Positions 19,645 through 27,376 of a stretch of 64,000 bases of DNA are shown piece after piece. The notes beneath the pieces were generated by a model. The model was given only the letters and a program-made list of their open reading frames with translations. It ran no database searches and was not told the origin of the DNA. The DNA comes from Pseudoxanthomonas jiangsuensis (GTDB taxonomy: Bacteria; Pseudomonadota; Gammaproteobacteria; Xanthomonadales; Xanthomonadaceae). The translations under genes were made by a program, and so were the position numbers. The stretch is from assembly GCF_010093185.1 (NCBI RefSeq), contig NZ_PDWL01000006.1, positions 1 through 64,000 on the forward strand. Direction: 5' to 3'. The stretch's first letter is position 1. Each line of letters begins with the position of its first letter.

Positions 19645-20706
19645 TTATGACTCCGGGACTAGCACGGCGCTAACACGAAGCCGTGACATGTACCCCTCGA
19701 TCACGCCGACGGCTTCGCCCAGGTAATCCGGGCGGTACTTCGCGTACACCTCCGTCCGGCCGCCGTAGGCCCGGTGCCCCAGCATCCCCTGAATCTCTGC
19801 CTCGGGCACGCCAGCGGCGCGCAGCTCGGTCGCCATCGTGTGCCGGATCGTCTTGGGCACCACCTCCTGCCCCAGCCCGGCCCGGCGCCGGATGCCCCGC
19901 CACGCGGTCTTGAAGCTGGCGATGGGCTTGCCGCGCCACTGCACCAGCGGGCCGGCAGGGGCCGCTTCCAGCAGCGGGCGAAGGAATGGGGTCACCGGGA
20001 CGGTTGGGCGGTACTTGCGCGTCTGCTTCCGCCCTGGCGGGTTCTGGGCCAGCAGCCACCGGTCGAAGTCCACCGATGCCCGGGTCAGGTCCAGGGCCGC
20101 CTCAGGGCGCGCCAGCGTGCCGTACAGCAGGGCGAGCATCATCCGCTCGTGCGGCAGCTCCGTCGCGCGCCACAGGGCCGCAGACTCGGCCACGGACAGC
20201 ACCCGGTCGCGCGGCGGTGCATCCTCTCCGGGCAGGATGTACGGGACGGTCGATATCTCGCCCTCGCGGTAGGCGTGGTTCAGCGCCGCCTTGCCCACGG
20301 TCAGAATCCGCTTGATGTAGCCGGGCGACTTGCCGGCCAGTGACGCGACGAACTCGCGCTGTCTCGCGGTCGTGACCTCGGCCACCGTTGCCTCGCCCCA
20401 GAAGTCTGCCCAGTACCGCAGGGCGATCTTGGCGAACTCAGCGGACGGCAGCGCGTTGGCGTGCCGCTCCCAGTACCGCACCAGCACCATCGCCAGTGCC
20501 GCGTCCTGCGGCTGCTGCTGGCCGATCCTCCCGTGCTTGGCGAACCACTCCCACAGCCTCAGCTTGCCTTCCTGAAAGTCTGCTGTGCCAAGAGACTCGC
20601 GGCGTGTCTGTCGAGTGGCGGCGTCGTACCAGGTTCGACACCACTGCTCCGACCCGCGGCGCTTGCTGAGCCAGTAGTCTCCGATTTGGCCGGGGCGTTC
20701 CTGCAT
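19645..20706 (-). CDS. int: Tyrosine-family site-specific integrase
   Basis: The 353-residue protein has an N-terminal arm/core-binding region and a C-terminal tyrosine recombinase domain. The catalytic arginine is in LARPEAALDL, the lysine in the beta-hairpin RKYRPTV, the second arginine in KTIRHTMATEL (the box II histidine is lysine), with LGH and the nucleophilic tyrosine in TEVYAKY. It would integrate and excise the phage at the 3' part of tRNA-Val. It reads toward attL and stops 34 bases from it. Its start overlaps the excisionase frame by about 148 bases. Confidence 0.95.
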   Translation of the reverse strand: MQERPGQIGDYWLSKRRGSEQWCRTWYDAATRQTRRESLGTADFQEGKLRLWEWFAKHGRIGQQQPQDAALAMVLVRYWERHANALPSAEFAKIALRYWADFWGEATVAEVTTARQREFVASLAGKSPGYIKRILTVGKAALNHAYREGEISTVPYILPGEDAPPRDRVLSVAESAALWRATELPHERMMLALLYGTLARPEAALDLTRASVDFDRWLLAQNPPGRKQTRKYRPTVPVTPFLRPLLEAAPAGPLVQWRGKPIASFKTAWRGIRRRAGLGQEVVPKTIRHTMATELRAAGVPEAEIQGMLGHRAYGGRTEVYAKYRPDYLGEAVGVIEGYMSRLRVSAVLVPES

Positions 20707-20876
20707 TGCTGGCGATACTCGTCAAGGATCTCGTCGGTGTAGCGGATGATGCGCGGGCCGATTCTCATGGGGTGAATCTGGCCCGCCAGTCTCAGGCGCG
20801 CCAGGGTGGGCTTGCTGATACCCAGCTTGCGCGCTGCCTCGGCCTCGCTAAAAGGGATTTTCTCAGCGGCCCCCAT
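20559..20876 (-). CDS. AlpA/excisionase-like helix-turn-helix protein
   Basis: The first 60 residues form an MerR/AlpA-type helix-turn-helix (SEAEAARKLGISKPTLARLRLAG) followed by a beta wing (MRIGPRIIRYTDEILDEYRQQ). This is typical of phage excisionases, which bend attachment-site DNA and direct the integrase to excise. The remaining 45 residues are low in complexity and overlap the N-terminal codons of int in another frame, so the functional protein may be only the N-terminal part. Confidence 0.75.
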   Translation of the reverse strand: MGAAEKIPFSEAEAARKLGISKPTLARLRLAGQIHPMRIGPRIIRYTDEILDEYRQQCRNAPAKSETTGSASAAGRSSGVEPGTTPPLDRHAASLLAQQTFRKAS

Positions 20877-21090
20877 CGGGCACCTCCTGCGGGGTGGGGT
20901 AGTCGGGTATGTAGGACAGCTCCCAAGTTGGATGGAAAGGCATGGTGTGCTTTACCCCATCCAGCTGCACATTGAGGCGACCATTGCTGGCGGACTTGAT
21001 CGTGCCGTACTCGGCGCGGCCACAGCCGGTATAGAGGACGCGCCCGCCGCGCTTCGCCGGGACGCGGTAGTTCCTGCGGACCCACGCCAT
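20863..21090 (-). CDS. Small phage protein, probable beta-barrel, unknown function
   Basis: This 75-residue protein contains GGRVLYTGCGRAEYGTIKSA followed by LNVQLDGV and HPTWELSYI. The alternating pattern suggests a small KOW- or Tudor-like beta barrel, a type common beside phage excisionases. It starts 2 bases after the upstream stop. No function is assigned. Confidence 0.6.
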   Translation of the reverse strand: MAWVRRNYRVPAKRGGRVLYTGCGRAEYGTIKSASNGRLNVQLDGVKHTMPFHPTWELSYIPDYPTPQEVPDGGR

Positions 21091-21092
21091 GC

Positions 21093-21353
21093 TCACTCCC
21101 CACCCCCCTTCCCAGCCTCGGGCACGAGGCGGACGCGCTTGCCGTCCAAGCCCCACCTCTCGGCGGCCGCGGCGCTGATCGTGAGGGTGGCGCCATACAG
21201 CGCCGGCCCGGGGCGTGTGGGCAGCTCGATGACCGGTGCCCACTCGACCCTGCGCGCCAGTTCCTCGCACTCGCGCAGCACTGCCGCGAGGCTGGACGTG
21301 CTCGGCCAGCAGCCCATCTCCGACCGGATGCGTTCGCTCAGCTTCTCAGCCAT
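21093..21353 (-). CDS. Phage protein of unknown function with LSER N-terminus
   Basis: The 86-residue product begins AEKLSERIRSEM and continues with a helical LAAVLRECEELARR. The C-terminal half is beta-rich. Its N-terminal segment resembles that of the next gene upstream, which suggests a shared module. It overlaps both neighbours closely. Confidence 0.6.
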   Translation of the reverse strand: MAEKLSERIRSEMGCWPSTSSLAAVLRECEELARRVEWAPVIELPTRPGPALYGATLTISAAAAERWGLDGKRVRLVPEAGKGGGE

Positions 21354-21828
21354 TCCCGTTCTCCTTCCCGCGCGCCTGGTCGATGGCGTCCTTCATGGCG
21401 GCATAGGTCAGTGGAGCCTTACGGCCCTTCGACCAGTCGATGCCAACCTCGCCGGCCATCGTCGTGGCAAGCTCGTCCCACCGCTCCGCAAGCGCCGCCC
21501 AAATTGGCGAGTACCGCGCCATCTCCCCCATGCGGGGCTTCCACTCCGGGAACAGCTCCAAGAGGCGCAGGCACCGTCCGAGGTCTGCGGGATCCCACGG
21601 GAAGCTGCCGTCCGACTCCATGCCCAGCATGTGGTGGCAGATCGCCTCGCTCGACATGCCGCTATCGCCGCCCGCAAGCCACAGCAGCGCGCGCTTCTCC
21701 GTGGACGCATCCTCCCGCGCCGCTTCGAGGGCGGCGGCGGCTTCGCGGAGTAGGGCGGCTAGGTCGGTGCTGCCCATCTTGTTCGCGTGGACAAGCTCGG
21801 CCGATAGCCTCTCACTCAGCGTCTTCAT
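21346..21828 (-). CDS. Phage protein of unknown function
   Basis: This 160-residue, mainly helical protein has an N-terminal SERLSAEL...DLAALLREAAAALE segment shared with the downstream gene. Tryptophan-rich stretches follow (LGRCLRLLELFPEWKPRM; PIWAALAERWDEL). Many temperate phages carry such proteins in the leftward early operon. I do not recognise a function. Confidence 0.65.
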   Translation of the reverse strand: MKTLSERLSAELVHANKMGSTDLAALLREAAAALEAAREDASTEKRALLWLAGGDSGMSSEAICHHMLGMESDGSFPWDPADLGRCLRLLELFPEWKPRMGEMARYSPIWAALAERWDELATTMAGEVGIDWSKGRKAPLTYAAMKDAIDQARGKENGNG

Positions 21829-21979
21829 CGTTCCTCCTGGCTGCGTCGATGGCGGCGAGCCGCTTCTCCGCCCACAGAACCACGTTGACGGGCACGCCGT
21901 CGCCGTCCGGAGTCTCCCCGCCTGCCAGGATGCGCAGGTCGGCGATCAGGGCCAGCGCCTCATTAGTCGTCATCTCCAT
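21812..21979 (-). CDS. Small phage protein, 55 residues
   Basis: Read directly from the minus strand, an ATG at 21979 opens 55 codons beginning MEMTTNEALALIADLRILAG and ending RRNDEDAE. It overlaps the start of the next gene by 17 bases, as do other genes in this operon. It is acidic and helical, with no recognised domain. Confidence 0.55.
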   Translation of the reverse strand: MEMTTNEALALIADLRILAGGETPDGDGVPVNVVLWAEKRLAAIDAARRNDEDAE

Positions 21980-22029
21980 AAATAGCCTCTGTTATCCGAT
22001 ATCGGGGGGTGTAGGGGGTCTATTGCGTG

Positions 22030-22497
22030 TTAGCGCCTATCTCGCTCTCGTTTGAACGCTTCGCCTTCCGTGATTCCATCTCGCAACAACATGCTGCCGT
22101 CGCGGTTGAAGTAGCGGACGCCATCCCACATACGCCCAAGAATCTCGGCGCACTTCTCGGCGTCTGCCCGTTCGGTAAACATCCACGTTGCCCATATATG
22201 GGGGAGCTGGTGATCCGGAATCCACGCAGCGCGAAAGTTCGCCAGCCGCTTGTAGTGCGTGTATTTGGTCATCGTTCGCCCGCCCTTCGATAACCCACGT
22301 ACCTGCGGGCAGGATGCGTCGCCATTGCAGCCCAGCACCCACACTTTCGCGCCCGTCCTCAGAACCCGGTCACTCTGCACGTTCGCGACAACACCGTAGC
22401 TTCCAAACTCACGCCTATCCATCGCTTCGCCTCCTACGGCGCTAACAATTCGGTGCAGGCTAGGCCGGTTCATTGCCTCGCCAAGTTGTGGGTTCAC
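22030..22497 (-). CDS. Phage protein of unknown function
   Basis: Up to 155 residues starting at an ATG that overlaps the upstream stop as ATGA. The central part (LANFRAAWIPDHQLPHIWATWMF) and the C terminus (EKCAEILGRMWDGVRYFNRDG) look like a folded domain. Internal starts such as the methionine before TKYTHYKRL are possible. No function is recognised. Confidence 0.55.
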   Translation of the reverse strand: MNPQLGEAMNRPSLHRIVSAVGGEAMDRREFGSYGVVANVQSDRVLRTGAKVWVLGCNGDASCPQVRGLSKGGRTMTKYTHYKRLANFRAAWIPDHQLPHIWATWMFTERADAEKCAEILGRMWDGVRYFNRDGSMLLRDGITEGEAFKRERDRR

Positions 22498-22895
22498 GCC
22501 GGCCCGCCTGACCTCAGGCGTTGGGCCGGCGATTCCTCCGGTGGGATGGGAAGGTGCATCCAGTGGGTCGCATAGGTGAACTTGTAGACGCCGCCAACCG
22601 TGAATTGGTTCTTGCGGTAGTCGTACACGAGGACCAGCTCATCCCTCGGCGCCGTCTCGATGGGCCGCCACTCCGGCACCTGCGCAGAGCGGAGGGCGGC
22701 GGCGATGCGCTCGACAGACTGGGCGGGGTACACCCAGAAGTTGCCATTGCCATCGGTCACCTCGTAGAACTTGCCGGGGTTCATTCGGCCTCGGCGGATG
22801 ATGGTGCGCACATACATGCCGTCACGGCGCGGGTTCGATTCGGAGGCATAGATTCCGCGCAGCCATTCACCGAACTTCGGCTCGATCTCGTCCAT
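22494..22895 (-). CDS. Phage protein with YVRTIIRR and WRPIETAPRD segments
   Basis: The 133-residue product combines a short domain (MYVRTIIRRGRMNPGKFY, then WVYPAQSVERI) with a C-terminal WRPIETAPRDELVLVYD...HWMHLP segment. The latter resembles DUF551-type domains, which recur in phage accessory proteins. The fusion suggests two small modules joined in one polypeptide. Function unknown. Confidence 0.6.
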   Translation of the reverse strand: MDEIEPKFGEWLRGIYASESNPRRDGMYVRTIIRRGRMNPGKFYEVTDGNGNFWVYPAQSVERIAAALRSAQVPEWRPIETAPRDELVLVYDYRKNQFTVGGVYKFTYATHWMHLPIPPEESPAQRLRSGGPA

Positions 22896-23041
22896 TACTT
22901 CGGCTCCTTTGGTTGCTCAATCTCGATGCGCTGCGTCCCGAGCAGCACAAGCATCCCGGTCAGGAATATGGCGCAGTCAGTTGAGTTGGCCGCGACGTGA
23001 GAAAGCCAGCACAGGGCTGCGATTGCGATCCACCTGCTCAC
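22895..23041 (-). CDS. Small membrane protein
   Basis: A GTG start overlapping the upstream stop (GTGA) gives 48 residues with two hydrophobic segments (WIAIAALCWLSHVA; CAIFLTGMLVLLG) and a charged C-terminal tail. It is probably an inner-membrane protein. Exclusion or accessory roles are possible, but nothing shows them. Confidence 0.5.
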   Translation of the reverse strand: MSRWIAIAALCWLSHVAANSTDCAIFLTGMLVLLGTQRIEIEQPKEPK

Positions 23042-23337
23042 GACGCCTTCCCCTGTCCGATGGGTGCGCGGTATTCCACCGCGAACCAATAGTCAGTTTC
23101 ACCCCATCGCGGGCCGCTGTAGGCTGGCGCACCCACCGCCCTGTAAACCAGAACCGATTTGAAGTGATGCTCTTGACCGCCCAACTTCAGCACGCGGTCA
23201 CCAGAGGTGTAGGTGTGGTTGGTATCGTTTAAGAAGTGGTGCGACGTCCGAACCGCCTTATACGCAGCCTCTTCAATGGTTTCCGCGTCAACTTCGTACT
23301 GCTCCCATCCGTAGTGGTGCTTGAGTTCAACCAACAT
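23038..23337 (-). CDS. Phage protein of unknown function
   Basis: The ATG at 23337 gives 99 residues with LVELKHHYGWEQYEVDAETI and EEAAYKAVRTSHHF, then a beta-rich half. It overlaps the HAD phosphatase gene by 11 bases. The longer upstream frame is rejected because it would read through that gene in another phase. Confidence 0.6.
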   Translation of the reverse strand: MLVELKHHYGWEQYEVDAETIEEAAYKAVRTSHHFLNDTNHTYTSGDRVLKLGGQEHHFKSVLVYRAVGAPAYSGPRWGETDYWFAVEYRAPIGQGKAS

Positions 23338-24157
23338 GGGCCTTCCCCTGTCCGAGCGCGGCGTCCAGGGCGACCGATGTCGCGTTCCAGTCCCCTTCGT
23401 GCTTGATCGCCACGCCCCCGGCATCGGCCCATGCAGCGCAGTTCTTCTCGAAGTCATCGATCAGGATGTCGCCGGGCTGGTGCATGAAAAGTGGCTTGTG
23501 CCGACCTCCCAACACCGGAAGAACCAGGCACGTCGCCGACAGGTGCTCGCGGACCCACGCGCGCTTTTGGCCTGCGACGTGGGCGTAGTTCGACCTCGGA
23601 CACGCGGTTAGGATCACCGGGCTCAGGTGCTCGATGCTGCGGAAGAACTCGACGGCGCCAGCCATCGGAGGCAGGTCGCGGAAGAACGATGCGTGGCCGT
23701 TGATGTGCCCCCACATTTCGTCGTCCGCGAGCGAGCGGTGATCGAGGCCAAACACGGCCGGAAAGGCGCCGTCGAAGTCAGCCATCACTCCGTCCAGGTC
23801 CACGTAGAGCGTGCGCCCCGGAGCCTCGGGCGCAGTCACCCGCACCGCAGGCGCTTGGGCGAGGGCGGATTGCAGCATCCCTGCAAAGCCTAGATAGTTG
23901 GCACGTTCGGAAACGGTCAACGTCTCGTCTCTCGATAGCCTGAGCCAGCGAGCCTCCAACTCCCGCACCGCTCCCAGCGCATCGGCGGCGGGTGGCTTGG
24001 GTATGTCCCAGAACGTCGGCTCACCCTTCGCCTCCTGCTGCACCTGCGCGGCTGGCGGGGCGGTGAGGGCGTCGTATTCCCGGCGGGCGAGATGTGAGGC
24101 AGGAAGGCGCTCCACCCACTCACGCAACGTCATTTCTCTTTGGGCGTTCTCAGCCAT
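23327..24157 (-). CDS. HAD-family 5'-nucleotidase/phosphatase-like protein
   Basis: The 276-residue product has an N-terminal variable region (about 1-130) and a C-terminal HAD hydrolase domain. Motif I is YVDLDGVMADFDG with the nucleophilic aspartate, motif II lies around VILTACPR, and motif IV is DILIDDFEKN. The DGV(M)ADF form is typical of 5'(3')-deoxyribonucleotidases, so it may dephosphorylate (deoxy)nucleotides. The fusion to an unrelated N-terminal segment seen in other early-operon proteins is common in phages. The ATG at 24157 overlaps the upstream gene by 8 bases. Confidence 0.75.
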   Translation of the reverse strand: MAENAQREMTLREWVERLPASHLARREYDALTAPPAAQVQQEAKGEPTFWDIPKPPAADALGAVRELEARWLRLSRDETLTVSERANYLGFAGMLQSALAQAPAVRVTAPEAPGRTLYVDLDGVMADFDGAFPAVFGLDHRSLADDEMWGHINGHASFFRDLPPMAGAVEFFRSIEHLSPVILTACPRSNYAHVAGQKRAWVREHLSATCLVLPVLGGRHKPLFMHQPGDILIDDFEKNCAAWADAGGVAIKHEGDWNATSVALDAALGQGKAHVG

Positions 24158-24725
24158 GGTCGGACTCCTTAATGCGGCGACGCACCGGGACGAACGCGGC
24201 GGGGTCGTAGGCCATCCCTCGCTCCCATCCGCAGAGCGGCCCCCATTCGACACAGTTGTCCTCTAGTATTTCGTCTCCGCGCTGGATGGCCTCCCCTTTT
24301 TTCAGGAGCCGCCACTTCCCCTCCGGGATGGCGGGCTGCGGGGCGGTATAGAGGGCCAGATACTGAACACACGGGGTGTCCGCAGGCGGCGGTCCAAACT
24401 TGAAGTTCACTCCGGGGCCAATCCACGGCCCGTCGCGCGTCGCCGGAATTTGGGGAGATACGATGCGATACAGATAGCCGAAAGCCTCCTGCGCCGGGGC
24501 TTCGGGCTGCTGGGCGAGGGCGGCGCGCACGTAGTCCCATTCCTCAGCCGTCAGCGACGCGAAGCCGCAACTCCCGGGACGCAGGGTGTCCAGCTTCCAC
24601 TGCAGGTCGCCAGGAAGCGCCCGCACCGGGTCGGTCGTGTTGACCGTCCGCACGCCAGCGGCGTTGAGCGCGTCGGCGGCGCGGAGAAGGTTGGCCTGCT
24701 CGCGGTCGTAGGTCGGGGTGGTCAT
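24150..24725 (-). CDS. Phage protein of unknown function
   Basis: This 191-residue protein starts with DREQANLLRAADALNAAGV and has a mixed middle and a C-terminal part with EGKWRLLKKGEAIQRGDE and FVPVRRR. The last part looks like the small two-strand module found at the ends of modular phage proteins. No function is recognised. Confidence 0.6.
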   Translation of the reverse strand: MTTPTYDREQANLLRAADALNAAGVRTVNTTDPVRALPGDLQWKLDTLRPGSCGFASLTAEEWDYVRAALAQQPEAPAQEAFGYLYRIVSPQIPATRDGPWIGPGVNFKFGPPPADTPCVQYLALYTAPQPAIPEGKWRLLKKGEAIQRGDEILEDNCVEWGPLCGWERGMAYDPAAFVPVRRRIKESDHG

Positions 24726-25000
24726 GGCTGCTCCCTCGCCGCGATCAGCGTCGCGCGCTTCTTTTCCAGGGTGGTCTGCCGCTTCGTCAGATTGGCCTGC
24801 TGCGCGTCGAGCGCGTCGAGGCCGGCCGCGATGGCGGCGTCCTTGGTCGGGTGCAGGTTGTCGATGTGGTAGGACTTTCCGGAGTCAGAAATGTCCCAAG
24901 ATACGTCCAGCCAGCTGTCATAGGTCTCAACAAGAGTGACCTCCTTGGGCTTGCCCGACGGCTGGATCACCCACGCCTTGTAGGGGTACGTGCGGCTCAT
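24722..25000 (-). CDS. Small phage protein with coiled-coil C-terminus
   Basis: The 92-residue product has a beta-rich N-terminal half (YKAWVIQPSGKPKEVTLVET) and a C-terminal helix of alternating charged residues (LDAQQANLTKRQTTLEKKRA) that probably forms a coiled coil. It is coupled to both neighbours by 4-base overlaps. Confidence 0.55.
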   Translation of the reverse strand: MSRTYPYKAWVIQPSGKPKEVTLVETYDSWLDVSWDISDSGKSYHIDNLHPTKDAAIAAGLDALDAQQANLTKRQTTLEKKRATLIAAREQP

Positions 25001-25266
25001 GGCTGGCCTCCGGTGGCTTTGGCGATTGCGGAACGTGCCGCGTCGAACTCATCGGTTGCACGATCCGCAACGCGGAGTACGCCGATCAACGCCTCCAACA
25101 ACTCCGGCGCGGCGGCGATGAGGCGGGCATTGGCAGATGCTGGCTCGTCATCGCTCCAGCACCCGGAGGCGCTGCGGCATTCGCCAATTGCAGATTTGTG
25201 ATTAAAGGTGCCGATGTATCGCCCACTTGCGAACCACGGCCCCGGCGTATGCTTCATCTCGCTCAT
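24997..25266 (-). CDS. Phage protein with HTPGPW / ANARLIAAAPELL motif
   Basis: The 89-residue protein opens MKHTPGPWFASGRYIGTF and contains SANARLIAAAPELLEALIG, a signature shared by a very widespread family of small phage and prophage proteins of unknown function. The ATG overlaps the preceding TGA. Confidence 0.7.
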   Translation of the reverse strand: MSEMKHTPGPWFASGRYIGTFNHKSAIGECRSASGCWSDDEPASANARLIAAAPELLEALIGVLRVADRATDEFDAARSAIAKATGGQP

Positions 25267-25430
25267 GCTCTCTGCGCCTCCAGGCGCTCAGCCTCGGCCA
25301 GGTAGTGCTGGTACCTGGCGGTGTCGTTGGGGAACTGGCGCAGGCTCGTCTCGGCCTGGATTCGGTACAGCTCGGCCATCCGCCGCGGGTCGTCCCGGTA
25401 GAGGTCGCGCTGGGTGGTGTCGGATCGCAT
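25263..25430 (-). CDS. Small phage protein, 55 residues
   Basis: Read directly from the sequence, an ATG at 25430 opens 55 codons starting MRSDTTQRDLYRDDPRRM and ending AEAERLEAQRA. The start overlaps the ssb stop (TGATG) and the stop overlaps the next ATG, so it fills the gap exactly. It is probably helical. Confidence 0.6.
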   Translation of the reverse strand: MRSDTTQRDLYRDDPRRMAELYRIQAETSLRQFPNDTARYQHYLAEAERLEAQRA

Positions 25431-25897
25431 CACCAATTACCCATCTGGCGGACGAATGGGATGTCCGTATCCTCGAAGGCATCCACCGGGGCATTCGTCG
25501 CCCGTTGCGGCCGCTCAGTCGCGCGCGGTGCCGACTGGCGCGGGGTGCCGTTGCCGGAATCCTGCCGACCGCCAAGCATCTGCATCTCGTTGGCGACGAT
25601 GTCGGTGGTGTGCTTCTCGACGCCATCCTGGCCGGTGAACTTGTCGTAGCGGATTTCGCCCTCCACGTACACCTGCGAACCCTTGCGCAGATACTCGCCA
25701 GCGATCTCGCCGAGCTTCCCGAAGAACACCACCCGGTGCCATTCGGTCTTCTCGACTTGGTTGCCATCCTTGTCCTTCCGCACGCTGGTGGTGGCCAGGC
25801 TGATGCGGGTCACGGCCATGCCGCCCTGGGTGTACTTGGTTTCCGGGTCGTTGCCGAGGTTGCCGACGAGGATGGCTTTGTTTATTCCGCGGGCCAT
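25430..25897 (-). CDS. ssb: Single-stranded DNA-binding protein
   Basis: The 155-residue SSB has a full OB fold (ARGINKAILVGNLGNDPETK, TEWHRVVFFGKLGEIAGEYL, GSQVYVEGEIRYDKF) and a glutamine- and proline-rich linker. It would coat single strands during phage replication and annealing. The acidic partner-binding tip, normally ending in DIPF, is present as DTDIPF, but seven residues (VRQMGNW) follow it. Its ATG overlaps the stop of the exonuclease gene, placing it in the recombination cassette. Confidence 0.93.
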   Translation of the reverse strand: MARGINKAILVGNLGNDPETKYTQGGMAVTRISLATTSVRKDKDGNQVEKTEWHRVVFFGKLGEIAGEYLRKGSQVYVEGEIRYDKFTGQDGVEKHTTDIVANEMQMLGGRQDSGNGTPRQSAPRATERPQRATNAPVDAFEDTDIPFVRQMGNW

Positions 25898-26514
25898 TAG
25901 GCGGCTTCCTTCTTCAGGTCGTGGAGGATGGATTCGATTTCGCTGTTGGCCTGCTCGCACTCGGCGGCGAGCTGGGCGATAGCGCCCTCGTCGCGCTGGA
26001 CGCGGCAGATGGCGAGCTGAAGGTGTGGCGGGAACCGGGGGTCGAAGCTCACGGCGTCCACCCATGCGCGCCCGGTCACCCAAAGCTGGCCCTGTAGCTG
26101 CCAGCGGTACTCCTTGGCGTGGTCATTCGACCGCAGCGCATCCAGGTGCTTGGCCATGTTGGCCGGGCACTTCAGCTCGACCAGCCCGTCATCGCCGAGC
26201 AGGCCGTCCGGGGAGACGCCTACGTAGGGCAGGGTGGCGTGCTGGACGAATCCAACTTCCTCGACCAGCTCGCCCGTGTGCGCCTCGTAGGCCGCCCGCG
26301 CCGCCGGCTCCAGCTCCGTCCCGCGCCGCATGGCGTCGTTCTGGAACGTCTCGACGCACTCGCCGGTCAGGCGCTCGACGGCCAGCAGGGTGACCAGCTG
26401 GCGGCGATTGGCTCCCGGGGATCCGTCCTTCAGGACGTTCATCACGTCCGCGAACTTGGAGGCCGTGAGCTTGCCGGCGCGGGCGCGGAACCAGTCGTCA
26501 CTGCGCTGCTGCAT
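25897..26514 (-). CDS. YqaJ-type phage exonuclease (lambda Exo fold)
   Basis: This 205-residue protein belongs to the YqaJ viral recombinase family. It begins QRSDDWFRARAGKLTAS and has the PD-(D/E)XK core VSPDGLLG...LVELKCPA, giving the aspartate and the E-x-K catalytic residues. It would resect double-strand ends 5' to 3' for annealing-based recombination. It overlaps the putative annealing protein gene by 17 bases and is followed by ssb. Confidence 0.9.
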   Translation of the reverse strand: MQQRSDDWFRARAGKLTASKFADVMNVLKDGSPGANRRQLVTLLAVERLTGECVETFQNDAMRRGTELEPAARAAYEAHTGELVEEVGFVQHATLPYVGVSPDGLLGDDGLVELKCPANMAKHLDALRSNDHAKEYRWQLQGQLWVTGRAWVDAVSFDPRFPPHLQLAICRVQRDEGAIAQLAAECEQANSEIESILHDLKKEAA

Positions 26515-27343
26515 CGGACACCTCCTCCAGCATCACGTCCGCCGACTCGGCCGACGCCTTGAACTCGGCCATGCGATCGGTCACCAGTGCGCGGCTCTCC
26601 TTCGGCCACGCGCCCCAGAAGGCCCGGAAATGTTCGGTGCCCTTGGCTGCTGCCGCCCGCGCCTCGGTCAGCGCGGAGTCGCGCTCGGGGCTGTCCTGCG
26701 GCGTTGGGGCCGCGTACTTCGGCGGACGCTGCTGCCCGACAATCTCGGCCACCACGTCCTCCGGCAAATCCTCGATGTCCTGGGTAAACAGGTCGGACGC
26801 AGCCGTCACCGTCAGCACGCCGTCGATCAGGCCGCGCTTCTTCGCCATCTTCAAGACGGTGTTGGACACGTCCGCCGGGTTGGTGCGGATCTGCTTCTTC
26901 TTCTCGACCTTCCCTTGCCACTTGGAATACTTGATCCGGCGGCGGTTCTCCGGCGTGTCGTCCCATTCCTCGTCGCACAGCGCTGCACGCCAGGCGTACT
27001 TCTCTTCGTTGCTGCTGCACTCGCCGATGCCTGCGCCCAGGAACAGGCCGCCGGCCGACATGATCCGCACCTTTACCCGGTAGTGGACCTCACCATCTAC
27101 GCCCACCTGCTCGACCTCAGGGTCTGCCGAAAGGCGGAAGGTGGACATGATCTTCTCGGCCCCGGCCTTGTACAGGCTGGGCTGCTTCGTGCCGGGGATC
27201 ACGCCATAGTGCGTGTCCTTCTTCATCACCTCCTGCATCACGTCCTGCATCAGGTTGACCTGAGCGCGAACGTCTGCGGCGGTGAGGGACCGGCTGCCGT
27301 AGTTCTCCACGGCGGGCTGGAATGCGACGATGTTGGCTGACAT
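26498..27343 (-). CDS. Putative phage recombination (strand-annealing) protein
   Basis: The 281-residue protein has the phage signature VMKKDTHYGVIPGTKQPSL with YKAGAEKIMSTFRL, then a beta-rich central region and charged C-terminal helices. The family is common in phage recombination cassettes, but I cannot name it securely. Its place just before a YqaJ exonuclease and SSB suggests the single-strand annealing partner, which is inference from position. It does not look like RecT, Erf or Rad52-type Sak. Confidence 0.65.
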   Translation of the reverse strand: MSANIVAFQPAVENYGSRSLTAADVRAQVNLMQDVMQEVMKKDTHYGVIPGTKQPSLYKAGAEKIMSTFRLSADPEVEQVGVDGEVHYRVKVRIMSAGGLFLGAGIGECSSNEEKYAWRAALCDEEWDDTPENRRRIKYSKWQGKVEKKKQIRTNPADVSNTVLKMAKKRGLIDGVLTVTAASDLFTQDIEDLPEDVVAEIVGQQRPPKYAAPTPQDSPERDSALTEARAAAAKGTEHFRAFWGAWPKESRALVTDRMAEFKASAESADVMLEEVSDAAAQ

Positions 27344-27376
27344 GGGCTTCTCCTGGAATGAATCCGGCTCTACGGC

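Noticed and set aside
21960-22030. Gap between early genes examined for an internal promoter
   Set aside because: The sequence is slightly AT-richer, with ATATCGG, but no pair of promoter hexamers with correct spacing could be supported.
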